From NCBI GenBank assembly GCA_035999365.1, contig DASYGT010000028.1:4796-68795 (forward strand): a DNA stretch of 64,000 bases, read 5' to 3'. The position numbers and the translations under genes were made by a program. Positions within the stretch are counted from its first letter, which is position 1. Each line of letters opens with the position of its first letter. This document shows positions 7,098 to 15,905 of this stretch, piece after piece. Source of the stretch: DASYGT01 sp035999365 (GTDB lineage: Bacteria; Actinomycetota; Actinomycetes; Mycobacteriales; Jatrophihabitantaceae). A model generated the notes under the pieces. That model saw only the letters and a program-made list of their open reading frames with translations. It made no database searches and was not told the origin of the DNA.

Positions 7098-8696
7098 CTA
7101 GTGGTAGATCCGCTTGTACGCAGCGTCGATGGCGGCTCGATGAAAGCGACCTGTCCGGCCGCGCCGACGTAGCGCGGCCTGTGCGGCGTTCGAGCCGGGT
7201 GCACCGTGTACACCTCCGCCGGGGTGGGCAGACGCGCTCGCCAGGTACAGCCCGTCGATCGGCGTTTCCGGGCGTCCCAACCCGGGGACGGGGCGGAAGA
7301 ACAATTCTTGATGGATGGCTGCGGTGCCGCCCCCCACCGCGCCGGCGAACAGGTTGGCGTCCGCGTCGTGCAGATCGGTGGGTGTCTGAACGGCGCGAGC
7401 CTGAACGAGCGCGCCGAATCCCGGTGCCTGTCGTTCGACGGTGGCCTCCAGTCGCGCGACTTGGCGCGCGACCGAGTCTGCGGTGAGGGACTGGCCATTC
7501 GGAACATGTGTGTAGGCCCACGCCGATTCGGTCCCGGCCGGCGAGCGCGTGGCGTCGGCAGTCGTCATCTGCCCGAGGAGCAGGAACGGTCTGGTCGGAA
7601 GCTGCTTGAGCGTCAGCGCCGTCGCGTAGCGCGTGAGCCCGTCGAGGTCGACGCCCAGGTGGACGGTTCCGGCGCCTCGTGCGCCCTCGGCAGTCCACGG
7701 GATCGGACCGGCCAGCGCCCAGTTGACTTTCAGCGTCGCGCTGTCCCACTGAAAAGCTTCAAGATCACGCAGCAACCGTCCTGGTAGATGCCGGGCTCCG
7801 ATGAGGTCTTCGTACAGCTGGGGAGCTCCGACATCGGCCAACACCGAGTGGGCTTCGATGCGCTGACCGTCGCTGAGTGTGATCCCTGTCGTGCGACCGT
7901 CGGCAACGTCGATCGAGGCAACTTGCGAGTTGCACCGCACCGTTCCGCCCGCCGCGACGAGCCGGGTCACCAGCGCGTCGACAATTGCCCCGGAACCGCC
8001 GAGCGGCACCGGAAATCCCTCGGTCTGGGCGAGCATGCACAGCAACCAGCCGTAGATCGCACTGCCGGCCGCTTCGGGCGCGAGATCGGTATGCAGTGCA
8101 TTGCCCGCGCACAGCATGGTGGCGCCCTCACCGGCAAACGTTTCCTCTCCGAAACGTCGGACGGGCTGAACAGCGAATCGAGTGAATCGCAGCAGGTCAG
8201 CGATCCCCATCCGGCGGGCCAGGCGGATGGCAGCCCGCATCGGCGGGAACGGACCGAGGATCGCGTCGAGGAACGGCTCTTTGATTGCTTCGAACCGGCT
8301 GACAAGTTCGAGCCACGCGGCTCCGTCGCCGGCGGCGAAGCTGTCCAGAGAGGCGGCCGTGACGTCACGGTCTCGCGACAGCACGGCGCAACGGTCATCA
8401 GGAAACACATGTGCGAGCACGGTGGGCGCATGGGTCCAGGTGAGGCCCCAGCGCTCCAGCTGAAGTCGGCGCAGCGCCGGAGAAACCGCGGCCAGCGGGT
8501 AGAACGCGCTGAACCAGTCGGTGACGAAGCCGGCTTGCAGGCTCTCGTCGGATCGAATGGCCCCGCCTACCCGGTCAGCGGATTCGAGAACGAGAGTCCT
8601 CCAACCGGCGTCGGCAAGCATGTTGGCGGCGACGAGGCCGTTGTGCCCACCCCCGACAATCACAGCGTCGACGGACTCGCGCGCGAGACCGGTCAC
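7098..8696 (-). CDS. FAD-dependent oxidoreductase, phytoene-desaturase/PYROXD2-like
   Basis: The 532-residue protein has an N-terminal Rossmann dinucleotide motif (VIVGGGHNGLVAANMLADAG, residues about 12-31) with the ESADRVGGA second strand. The C-terminal FAD-closing motif is LYLASASAHPGGGVHGAPG. This architecture defines the phytoene dehydrogenase-related superfamily. No carotenoid genes are nearby, so the substrate is unlikely to be phytoene. The gene ends at the strong shared hairpin, and a 255-base gap separates it from the upstream DUF1360 gene. Confidence 0.88.
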   Translation of the reverse strand: MTGLARESVDAVIVGGGHNGLVAANMLADAGWRTLVLESADRVGGAIRSDESLQAGFVTDWFSAFYPLAAVSPALRRLQLERWGLTWTHAPTVLAHVFPDDRCAVLSRDRDVTAASLDSFAAGDGAAWLELVSRFEAIKEPFLDAILGPFPPMRAAIRLARRMGIADLLRFTRFAVQPVRRFGEETFAGEGATMLCAGNALHTDLAPEAAGSAIYGWLLCMLAQTEGFPVPLGGSGAIVDALVTRLVAAGGTVRCNSQVASIDVADGRTTGITLSDGQRIEAHSVLADVGAPQLYEDLIGARHLPGRLLRDLEAFQWDSATLKVNWALAGPIPWTAEGARGAGTVHLGVDLDGLTRYATALTLKQLPTRPFLLLGQMTTADATRSPAGTESAWAYTHVPNGQSLTADSVARQVARLEATVERQAPGFGALVQARAVQTPTDLHDADANLFAGAVGGGTAAIHQELFFRPVPGLGRPETPIDGLYLASASAHPGGGVHGAPGSNAAQAALRRRGRTGRFHRAAIDAAYKRIYH

Positions 8697-8951
8697 GGCG
8701 TTGTGCCGATCATGTCGGACTGCAGGGCTGGATCATGGTGCTGCGATGGTGCCCAGCCGGCGCGCGGTTGAATCCTGGGTCTGATCGAGCAGCTGATGAC
8801 ACGCGCTCAGCTTAAAGCCGGACGAAGCCGGGTACCTCTGCCTCATGTTCGGCACGACCGATGTCGGGAGCAAGGGGACGTCGACTCCGCTGGCCCGGTG
8901 AGCGTCAAAGATGTTGGCCACCCATCACCTCTGCTCGCGAGGTGTCGACGT
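8697..8951. other. 255-base intergenic stretch without convincing gene
   Basis: Between the FAD oxidoreductase start and the DUF1360 stop no reading frame with good start signals or recognisable protein is seen. A 62-codon minus-strand frame (8733-8921) exists but its product looks random. The stretch probably holds the oxidoreductase promoter. Confidence 0.5.
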
Positions 8952-9467
8952 TCAGCCTTCCGTGACTTTCTGGAGCAAGGCGTAGCCGTATTGAAGGAAG
9001 TCGGCGCCGGCCACCGCCGACAACGTCACCATCGCCAGACGTGTCGGACGTGGCGCAATCACCAAACCCGCCGCGATCGCGGTGGCGCACCACTGGGCCA
9101 GGCACATCGGGCACCCGAGTAACTCGCCCACCGAATGCTGAACGCCGTGGCCCCGGACGGTTTCCTCGATCTCCTCGCCGGCGCCCGGTCCCTTGAAGCG
9201 GGTGAACGGGGCACGGAGCGGGCTGGTCACGGGGTCCTTGGCAATGGTTCGGCTCAGCCGATGCGTGGCGACAGTCAGCAACACGATGTCGCCGGCGCTG
9301 AAGCGATCGGGGATGCGGCGCCGCGCCAATCTGCCGACCACCGCGGTTCCGGCGACGACAGAACCGTATATGCCCAGCAACGCTGCGTATCCGCCCAGCG
9401 GGCGGTCCGTCCCACCGCGGTACTCGGCTGCTTGCTGTCGCCCCCACTGCGTGATCGTGCTTGTCAT
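8952..9467 (-). CDS. DUF1360 family membrane-associated protein
   Basis: The 171-residue protein has a glycine-rich hydrophobic segment near residue 25-45, then GDIVLLTVATHRLSRTIAKD, RAPFTRF and GCPMCLAQWCA. The last motif (CxxC..W) is the hallmark of DUF1360, found in sporulating bacilli and actinobacteria. The start is ATG 9467, where similarity to the family begins; an upstream in-frame extension looks non-coding. The function is unknown. The Cys-x-x-Cys pair may bind metal or form a disulfide. Confidence 0.85.
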   Translation of the reverse strand: MTSTITQWGRQQAAEYRGGTDRPLGGYAALLGIYGSVVAGTAVVGRLARRRIPDRFSAGDIVLLTVATHRLSRTIAKDPVTSPLRAPFTRFKGPGAGEEIEETVRGHGVQHSVGELLGCPMCLAQWCATAIAAGLVIAPRPTRLAMVTLSAVAGADFLQYGYALLQKVTEG

Positions 9468-9583
9468 GCTCGAGATGTATCCGTGCTGGTTGGTACCCAA
9501 ACCATCGGATGAATGTGTTTCAGCCAACGCATGGTTTCGGCCAGGGCCCGTACCTTGTCGCCGCACGGCCAATCGGCGCTGAC

Positions 9584-10093
9584 TCACTCGTCGGTGTGTT
9601 TGCGGCGAGCCACGGCGGGAAGAACCACCCAGATAGACACGATCAGGATCGCCAGGACGATTGTCATCACGATGGCAATGAACGTGCCGCTGACGACACC
9701 GACGATCAACAACACCGCTGACGACATGGCAACGGCGAGGCAGCCCAGCCCCCAGGCCGCCAGATGCGCCGTCAGATCCACGACCTCGTCCTTGCGGTGC
9801 TGGCGAAACAGATGGCGGTGGATCGCGGTCGGCCCGATGAGCAGGGTTGCCGCGCTTGCCGAGCTCGCGAGCGTCACGAGGTAGAGAACTCGCTGGTACT
9901 GGTGCAGATGAGCGAAGCGCTGTTGAAACGCAATGCTCAGTAAGAACGCGAAGAGGATCTGCACACCTGTCTGCGCCACCCGCAACTCCTGGAGCAGCTC
10001 GGAGTAGTTGCGATCCAGACGGTGTGCCTCGGACTCCTCGCGCGAGTAGTCCTGCTGCTCGGCAGGGGGAGGCTCCTCGGCAGCGGGCGTCAC
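9584..10093 (-). CDS. DUF6328 family membrane protein
   Basis: The 169-residue protein begins with a charged helix (RNYSELLQELRVAQTGVQILFAF), followed by four transmembrane segments and a short cytoplasmic tail. This is the actinobacterial DUF6328 pattern. The start GTG 10093 overlaps the stop of the GH15 gene (GTGA), so translation is coupled. It is the last gene of the SDR/GH15/DUF6328 operon. No role is known; a membrane partner of the carbohydrate enzymes is possible but unproven. Confidence 0.88.
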   Translation of the reverse strand: MTPAAEEPPPAEQQDYSREESEAHRLDRNYSELLQELRVAQTGVQILFAFLLSIAFQQRFAHLHQYQRVLYLVTLASSASAATLLIGPTAIHRHLFRQHRKDEVVDLTAHLAAWGLGCLAVAMSSAVLLIVGVVSGTFIAIVMTIVLAILIVSIWVVLPAVARRKHTDE

Positions 10094-11856
10094 GACGAAC
10101 CCTCGCTCAGGCGCGCCGATGTCTCGAGATGCAGGGCATGGACAAATGCCTGCGGCACGTTCCCACGCAACTGGTGCTCGCGCGTGTCGAACTCCTCTGC
10201 GTAGAGCGCGGGGGAGCCACATGCCGCCCGCGTCCGCTCGTACCAACCCATCGCCGACACGTCGTCGCCGGCCTGGTGCTTGGCCAGCGCCATGAGAAAG
10301 CCGCACAGGAGGAAGGAGCCTTCTGCCTCGGACAACGGGCGCTCGTCGTGCCGAAAGCGGTACGCGTAACCGTCCTGCGTCAGGTCGCTTTCGAAGGCAG
10401 CGAGCGTAGCGATCGTACGAGGATCGTCGGGTGCCACGGCTCCGCGGATCCCGGACAGCAGCAAGGCACCGTCGACCGCCGCATCGTCCGGCGATCGCTG
10501 CCAGCGACCGGTGGGATGCAGAGCGTTGGCGGTCGTGTCGGCGAGGATGCGATCGGCCAGCCCCAGCCACTCGCCCGCTGCGCCGGTGTCCGGGTTCGCG
10601 GCGGCCACGGCCCGCAGCCCGGCAGTGCAGATGAGCCTGCTGTGGGTCCACGCGCGCGGTTCGAGTTCCCAGATACCCGCGTCGGGTTCGGTCCACCGTT
10701 GCGCTATCGCGTCGACGGCCACCCGAACTGCCCGCCACGCGTCGCCGTCCATCCGGTCGTGTCGCTCCGCCTCGGCGTACAGCAGGAGCGCCTCTCCGAA
10801 GGCATCAAGCTGAAATTGCTTGTTCACCCAGTTGCCGATGCGATCGCTGCCTCCGGGATAGCCAGGCAGCCTCAGCCGGCTCTGGTCCGGGATCGGACTG
10901 CCTGTCACGGTGTAGGCCGGCGCCAGAGCGGGGCCATGCTCGAGCAGCCGGGCGGTGACGAACCGGACCGCGTCGTCAAGTAGCCCGTGCGCTCCGGAGG
11001 CGGCGACACCATGGGCGGCCAGGCACTGGTCGCGGATCCAGACGTAGCGGTAGTCGTAGTTCCGGCCGGCCTCGGCGCGTTCAGGCAGGCTCGTCGTCGC
11101 CGCAGCGACCATTCCGCCTCCGCCCGACGTCAGCCCGCGCAACACGGCGTAGGAGTGACGGGTGTCGCGCGGCGACAGACAATTGTCGAGGGTCGGCACT
11201 TCGCGCTGCCATGCCGTTTCGGTTGAGCGCCAGAGGTTATCGGCGGAATCGAGATCGTCGGGCAGCGCCTCGTCCGAGATCTCCAGGACGAAGTCGTGGT
11301 GCTGGCCTGCGGGCACGCGCAGCTCGAACTCCAAGGCGGCGTCTCCGCGGCTGCCGAGCACCTGCGCCTGCTCGCCGCCGGTCCACCGAATGCGCAGATC
11401 ACCGGTGCGTCCCGTCCAGATGCCGTCGGTACACCGCAAGTGGGTGAGCGCCTGCTTGCCGAAGCCGCCGCGTGGCTGCAGCGCGACCCGCACGCGCACC
11501 GCCCGTTCCATGGCAACCACGCGGCGAAGCACGACGGCGCGGTGTGGGTCGGCCGGATAGGCCAGCGCCTCACGACATTCGAAGCGGTTGTCTGTGGTGA
11601 CCCATCGGTTGCGCCAGATCAGCGAACCCGGCTCGTAGTAACCGCCCCACACGTACCGGTCGACAGGGGTGATGGTGTATCCGCCGCGGCCGCCGATGAG
11701 CCCACCGAAGACCGCATCGCTGTCCCACTGGGGCGCACACATCCACGCCATGTCGCCGTCCGGACCGACGAGCGCCCCGCGCTCACCGTCAGCGATGAAG
11801 GCGTAGTCGCGCAGGACGTGCGGCGCGCACTGCTCCCGCCGGGTGGGCGTCGTCAT
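10090..11856 (-). CDS. GH15 family glycoside hydrolase (glucoamylase/trehalase-like)
   Basis: The 588-residue protein has an N-terminal beta-sandwich domain (to about residue 250) and a C-terminal (alpha/alpha)6 barrel. GH15 motifs are present: YDYRYVWIRDQ, the IGNWVNKQFQLDAFGE segment, a first catalytic-glutamate region (GIWELEPRAWTHS), and a second (YAEEFDTREHQLRGNVPQAFVH). There is no signal peptide, so it acts in the cytoplasm. Substrates in the family are alpha-1,4-glucans, dextrans or trehalose; bacterial trehalases of this type are known in mycobacteria. It overlaps the SDR gene upstream by ATGA and DUF6328 downstream by GTGA. Confidence 0.93.
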   Translation of the reverse strand: MTTPTRREQCAPHVLRDYAFIADGERGALVGPDGDMAWMCAPQWDSDAVFGGLIGGRGGYTITPVDRYVWGGYYEPGSLIWRNRWVTTDNRFECREALAYPADPHRAVVLRRVVAMERAVRVRVALQPRGGFGKQALTHLRCTDGIWTGRTGDLRIRWTGGEQAQVLGSRGDAALEFELRVPAGQHHDFVLEISDEALPDDLDSADNLWRSTETAWQREVPTLDNCLSPRDTRHSYAVLRGLTSGGGGMVAAATTSLPERAEAGRNYDYRYVWIRDQCLAAHGVAASGAHGLLDDAVRFVTARLLEHGPALAPAYTVTGSPIPDQSRLRLPGYPGGSDRIGNWVNKQFQLDAFGEALLLYAEAERHDRMDGDAWRAVRVAVDAIAQRWTEPDAGIWELEPRAWTHSRLICTAGLRAVAAANPDTGAAGEWLGLADRILADTTANALHPTGRWQRSPDDAAVDGALLLSGIRGAVAPDDPRTIATLAAFESDLTQDGYAYRFRHDERPLSEAEGSFLLCGFLMALAKHQAGDDVSAMGWYERTRAACGSPALYAEEFDTREHQLRGNVPQAFVHALHLETSARLSEGSS

Positions 11857-12905
11857 CGTCGACGGGCACGGATGACGGCGGCGCCCGCCGCCGCGACCGC
11901 CGCTCCTGCCGCGATCAGCCCGTGGTGCATCGACGCCCACAACTGCGGGTCGTGTGAATGCGCCTCATCGTCGAACACACCGTGCGCGCCGAAGTCGTGA
12001 CCGTGCCGCCCGTCGGCGGGCTTCCAGAGGTTCTGGGGCGCGTCGGGATCGCTGCGCTCCTTGGTCTGCTGAGCGGAATAGCCGGTGCGGCCGAGGTAGC
12101 GGTCGAGCAACCCGGGGGCGATGGCATTCGCGGCGAGCGTCGCAGCCGTCGTCGAACCGACCCAGTACTCCCGCCGATGCGGGTGATCGGCGGCGTGCAC
12201 AACTGCACGCGCCGCAAACTCGGGTTGATAGATGGGCGGCACCGGCTGGGCGTGGTGAGGCAGCCTGGAGAGGACCCAGGAAAACTGCGGCGTATTCACC
12301 GCCGGCATCTGCACCATCGTGACGTGGACGTTGCTCTTGTCGTGCAGCAGCTCGCAGCGCAGCGCCTCGTGGAAGCCTTGGATGGCGTGCTTCGCGCCGC
12401 AGTAGGCGGTCTGCAACGGGATGCCGCGATACGCGAGAGCAGAGCCGACCTGCACGATCGTGCCGCGATCGCGCTGCTTCATCCGGCGCAGCACCGACAT
12501 CGTCGTGTAGACGTAGCCGAGGTAGCTCACGTTGGTGACGCGCTGGTACTCCTCCGGCTTGATCTGGTCGAACGGCGAGAACACCGATGTGAATGCGACA
12601 TTCACCCAGACGTCGATCGGACCCACGTCGGACTCGATGTCGGCGACGGCCGCCTCGACGGCGTCCGGGTCGGACACATCGAGCGGCATGACGACAGCTC
12701 GGCCGCCCTCCCGCTCCACGTCCTCGGCTGCGGCCTTGAGCCCTTCCCGACCTCGCGCGATCAGGACGACCGTCGCGCCGCGCGCCGCGAAGGCCCGTGC
12801 ACTCGCCCGGCCGATCCCTCCGCTGGCACCGGTCACGACCACCAGTTCTGGTTGTCCGGTGCGCGGCTGTGGCCGCCGGTGAAAAACCCGCTCGAGCATC
12901 GACAT
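11853..12905 (-). CDS. Short-chain dehydrogenase/reductase with C-terminal membrane tail
   Basis: The 350-residue protein has a Rossmann motif TGASGGIG (residues 25-32), Ser155, Tyr168 and Lys172 in YCGAK, giving a complete SDR catalytic set. The usual NNAG is replaced by VNVA. The C-terminus adds about 80 residues, ending in an alanine/glycine-rich hydrophobic segment and an RARRR anchor. Related long SDRs in actinobacteria have this tail. It heads the leftward operon with GH15 and DUF6328 and is divergent from the ThDP-enzyme operon. The substrate is unknown, possibly a sugar or polyol. Confidence 0.9.
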   Translation of the reverse strand: MSMLERVFHRRPQPRTGQPELVVVTGASGGIGRASARAFAARGATVVLIARGREGLKAAAEDVEREGGRAVVMPLDVSDPDAVEAAVADIESDVGPIDVWVNVAFTSVFSPFDQIKPEEYQRVTNVSYLGYVYTTMSVLRRMKQRDRGTIVQVGSALAYRGIPLQTAYCGAKHAIQGFHEALRCELLHDKSNVHVTMVQMPAVNTPQFSWVLSRLPHHAQPVPPIYQPEFAARAVVHAADHPHRREYWVGSTTAATLAANAIAPGLLDRYLGRTGYSAQQTKERSDPDAPQNLWKPADGRHGHDFGAHGVFDDEAHSHDPQLWASMHHGLIAAGAAVAAAGAAVIRARRR

Positions 12906-12950
12906 GCCGTCACCATTCCCGCCTGCGCGCTCGAATATGCCGCGCGGCCT

Positions 12951-12981
12951 GGGTGGTGGCTGTGAGTGTGTTTTACCACCC
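12951..12981. promoter_or_regulatory. Inverted repeat between divergent operons
   Basis: GGGTGGT (12951-12957) and ACCACCC (12975-12981) are perfect 7-bp arms 17 bases apart, placed in the roughly 100-base region shared by the SDR and ThDP-enzyme operons. It could be a regulator site controlling both directions. No adjacent regulator gene supports this. Confidence 0.35.
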
Positions 12982-13004
12982 AACCGGGCGGGAACGACGT
13001 GAGC

Positions 13005-14825
13005 ATGACCGACACGGTGGCCGACGTTCTGCTCGCGCGCCTGCGGGAGTGGGGTGTGCGTCAGGTTTTCGGATATCCGGGCGACGGCATCAACGGCCTG
13101 CTCGCTGCGTGGGGCAGGGCGGACAACGATCCGCAGTTCGTCCAATCGCGTCACGAGGAGATGTCGGCGTTCGAGGCGGTGGGTTTCGCCAAGTTCGGCG
13201 GCGGGTTCGGCGTGTGTGCTGCGACGAGCGGACCGGGCGCAATCCATCTGCTCAACGGCCTGTACGACGCGAAGCTCGATCACGTTCCGGTCGTAGCCAT
13301 CGTCGGGCAGACCGAGCGCAGCGCGATGGGTGGTAGCTACCAGCAAGAGGTGGATCTGCTGTCGTTGTTCAAGGACGTCTGCAGCGACTACGTGCAGATG
13401 TGCACTGTGCCCGAACAGCTGCCGAACCTCATCGACCGTGCGATCCGGATCGCGCTCACCGAGCGGGCGCCGACGTGCCTCATCTTCCCGTCGGATGTTC
13501 TCGAGATGCCGTACCAGCCGCCGCAGCATGCGTTCAAGCAGGTGCCGTCCAGCCTCGGGATGTACCCGCCGGTCGAGGTGCCTTCGCCGGAAGGTTTGCA
13601 GGCTGCCGCCGACCTGATCAACGAAGGACGCAAGCCGGCGATCCTTGTCGGTCAGGGCGCACGCGGATGTGTCGAGGAGCTGACCGAACTCGCCGACGTT
13701 CTCGGTGCCGGCGTGGCCAAGGCGCTGCTCGGCAAGGATGTGCTGCCCGACACGCTGCCATGGGTCACCGGCTCGATCGGATTGCTCGGTACGACGGCCA
13801 GCTACGAGATGATGAAGGACTGCGACACACTGCTGACGGTCGGTTCGAACTTTCCTTACACGCAGTTCCTGCCCGGTCTCGACCAGGCGCGCGCCGTGCA
13901 GATCGACCGGTCGGGGAAGTGGATCGGGATGCGCTACCCGTACGAGGTGAACCTCGTCGGTGACGCCAAGGCCACGTTGCGTGCCCTCATCCCCCTGCTC
14001 AAGCGCAACGACAACCGGGCCTGGCGTGAGGAGATCGAGCACAACGTCAAGCGTTGGTGGACCGTCGCCGAACGTCGAGCGATGACCGATGCCGAGCCGA
14101 TCAACCCGATGCGGATCTTCCACGAACTCTCGCAACGTCTGCCGGCCAACGCGATCGTCTGCGCCGATTCGGGCAGCGCCGCGAACTGGTACGCGCGGCA
14201 CCTCCAATTCCGTGACGACATGCGTGGGTCGCTGTCCGGCACGTTGGCCACGATGGGGCCGGCTGTGCCCTACGCGATCGGTGCGAAGTGGGCTCATCCC
14301 GACCGCCCCGCGATCGCGATGAGCGGCGACGGTGCGATGCAGATGAACGGCATGGCCGAACTGATCACGATCGGCAGGTACTGGGAGCAGTGGTCGGACC
14401 CGCGGCTGATCGTCGCCGTACTGCACAACAACGACCTGAATCAGGTCACGTGGGAGATGCGGGCAATGGAAGGGGTGCCGAAGTTCGTCGAGTCGCAGGC
14501 ACTGCCGGACGTCGACTACGCGGCATTCGCGCGCAGCCTCGGGCTCAAGGGCATCAACGTCGATACCCCGGGTCAGGTCGGGCCGGCGTGGGATGTAGCG
14601 CTGTCGGCCGACCGCCCTGTGGTGCTCGACGTGCGCTGCGACCCCAACGTGCCGCCCATCCCGCCGCACGCGACGTTCGAGCAGGTCAAGGCGATGGGGT
14701 CGGCCCTGCTGCACGGCGACGAGGACCGGTGGGGCGTGGTCAAGGAGGGGATCAAGCAAAAGGTGCAGCAGTACCTGCCCGGCGAGAAGGAACCCACGGA
14801 CAACGACCCGGTCGAGAAGGGCTGA
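13005..14825 (+). CDS. Thiamine-diphosphate enzyme, pyruvate oxidase/dehydrogenase-like
   Basis: The 606-residue protein has the three-domain acetolactate-synthase/pyruvate-oxidase layout. The N-terminal half has FGYPGDGING and the cofactor-activating glutamate in SRHEEMSAFEA near residue 50. The C-terminal half has the ThDP/Mg site SGDGAMQMNG at about 440 and the paired asparagines in LHNNDLNQVTWE. It lacks the long carboxy-terminal lipid-binding peptide of E. coli PoxB. A 2-keto acid is the likely substrate. GTG 12999 is an alternative start closer to the GGGA ribosome site. It is the first gene of a five-gene operon with sugar-oxidising enzymes. Confidence 0.9.
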   Translation: MTDTVADVLLARLREWGVRQVFGYPGDGINGLLAAWGRADNDPQFVQSRHEEMSAFEAVGFAKFGGGFGVCAATSGPGAIHLLNGLYDAKLDHVPVVAIVGQTERSAMGGSYQQEVDLLSLFKDVCSDYVQMCTVPEQLPNLIDRAIRIALTERAPTCLIFPSDVLEMPYQPPQHAFKQVPSSLGMYPPVEVPSPEGLQAAADLINEGRKPAILVGQGARGCVEELTELADVLGAGVAKALLGKDVLPDTLPWVTGSIGLLGTTASYEMMKDCDTLLTVGSNFPYTQFLPGLDQARAVQIDRSGKWIGMRYPYEVNLVGDAKATLRALIPLLKRNDNRAWREEIEHNVKRWWTVAERRAMTDAEPINPMRIFHELSQRLPANAIVCADSGSAANWYARHLQFRDDMRGSLSGTLATMGPAVPYAIGAKWAHPDRPAIAMSGDGAMQMNGMAELITIGRYWEQWSDPRLIVAVLHNNDLNQVTWEMRAMEGVPKFVESQALPDVDYAAFARSLGLKGINVDTPGQVGPAWDVALSADRPVVLDVRCDPNVPPIPPHATFEQVKAMGSALLHGDEDRWGVVKEGIKQKVQQYLPGEKEPTDNDPVEKG

Positions 14826-14832
14826 GACGGCG

Positions 14833-15267
14833 GTGATCAGCCAGCTGATCCATGACGTGCGCACCGGGCGGTTCGAACGGATGCTGTCGGCCCTCACCGC
14901 AGCGGGTGCGGCGATCACAGCCGCCGAGATCTACATGGAGCACGACTCGGCCAGCTTCGGCAACAAGATGATGTGGTGGCCGGTGGTGGTGGTGCCGACC
15001 GCGATCCCCGCCGGTGTCGGCGCGGTGTCTTCGCGCCGCGTCGCCAAGACAGTGCTGCCCTTCGTCTCGGCGGCCATCGTGGTGAACGGACTGCAGGGGA
15101 CCTACCTGCACCTGCGCGGCATCAAGCAGCGACCGGGCGGGTGGACGCGCTACAACATCGAGGGCGGCCCGCCGGTGTTCGCGCCGTTGCTCGCATCCAT
15201 GGTGGGCGGAATGGGGCTGCTCGCTGCGGTGCTCCGCCGCGAGGACGAGCCCGAGGCGACGGCGTGA
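14833..15267 (+). CDS. Small membrane protein of the sugar-oxidation operon
   Basis: The 144-residue protein has four predicted hydrophobic segments, with a loop rich in Gly, Arg and Tyr (HLRGIKQRPGGWTRYNIEGG). It starts at GTG 14833, 7 bases after the ThDP gene, and overlaps the next gene by GTGA. I recognise no named family. Its place immediately before a gluconate-2-dehydrogenase-like subunit 3 and a GMC flavoprotein suggests it anchors the dehydrogenase or passes electrons. It has no CxxCH heme motif, so it is not the usual cytochrome c subunit. Confidence 0.8.
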   Translation: MISQLIHDVRTGRFERMLSALTAAGAAITAAEIYMEHDSASFGNKMMWWPVVVVPTAIPAGVGAVSSRRVAKTVLPFVSAAIVVNGLQGTYLHLRGIKQRPGGWTRYNIEGGPPVFAPLLASMVGGMGLLAAVLRREDEPEATA

Positions 15268-15905
15268 GCCTGTACCGATCGCCGGATCAACGTGGTGTGG
15301 TCCCGTCGGGCGGGGTGCGCCGGTTCCCCGGCTTCGACGTCCTGGACAGCACCGGAGACTGGGACCAGGTGACCGCGGGCGTCGTCCTGGAGCGTCTGTC
15401 GCCGACGACACAACTGGCCTTCTTCACCTCCTTCGAGGTGTCGGTGGCACGGCCGCTGGTGGATCTCCTGCTCGGTCAGACCGCCGAGCCCCGCGTGCCC
15501 GTACTCGAACTGATCGACACGCGGCTGGCGCGAGGCGAGACCGATGGCTGGCACTACGACGACATGCCCGAGGACGCGCAGGCGTGGCGACAGACGCTGC
15601 GCTGGCTGGACGACGACGCCCACGCAAAGCTCCATCGCGGCTTCGCGCACCTCGTCGGCGACGAGCAGGCCGAACTCATCCAGGCGGTGCAGAACCTGGT
15701 TCACGACGGCAAGTCATGGCACGACTACCCGGCCCAGCAGGTGTGGAGCCTCTGGACGCGCTACGCCTGCACTGCCTTCTATTCGCACCCGTGGGCGTGG
15801 AACGAAATCGGCTTCCCGGGCCCGGCGTACCCGCGCGGGTACCTGAACGCCGGCGTCGACCGCTTGGAGCACTGGGAGGTTGCCGACTCCGGGGAGCCGC
15901 AGTGA
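15264..15905 (+). CDS. Gluconate 2-dehydrogenase subunit 3 family protein
   Basis: The 213-residue protein is hydrophilic, Trp- and His-rich, ending with SHPWAWNEIGFPGPAYPRGY. This C-terminal segment is characteristic of subunit 3 of membrane gluconate/sugar dehydrogenases. It starts at GTG 15264 overlapping the previous stop, and its own stop overlaps the GMC start (GTGA). No twin-arginine signal is seen, unlike many periplasmic subunit-3 proteins, so the complex may be cytoplasm-facing. It is expected to form a complex with the downstream flavoprotein. Confidence 0.88.
   Translation: MSLYRSPDQRGVVPSGGVRRFPGFDVLDSTGDWDQVTAGVVLERLSPTTQLAFFTSFEVSVARPLVDLLLGQTAEPRVPVLELIDTRLARGETDGWHYDDMPEDAQAWRQTLRWLDDDAHAKLHRGFAHLVGDEQAELIQAVQNLVHDGKSWHDYPAQQVWSLWTRYACTAFYSHPWAWNEIGFPGPAYPRGYLNAGVDRLEHWEVADSGEPQ

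Noticed and set aside
8733..8921. 62-codon minus-strand frame between FAD oxidoreductase and DUF1360
   Set aside because: Only a weak ribosome site, no recognisable motif, and it is not supported by its neighbours.
9468..9583. GGGTA on the minus strand upstream of DUF1360 as another stress promoter
   Set aside because: No GTTT-like -35 occurs at 14-17 bases; the nearest is 26 bases away.
11853..14918. A 1021-codon minus-strand open frame covering the SDR and the ThDP gene
   Set aside because: Only the part from 11853 to 12905 is a real SDR. The rest is antisense to the ThDP enzyme and has a composition expected of a shadow frame.
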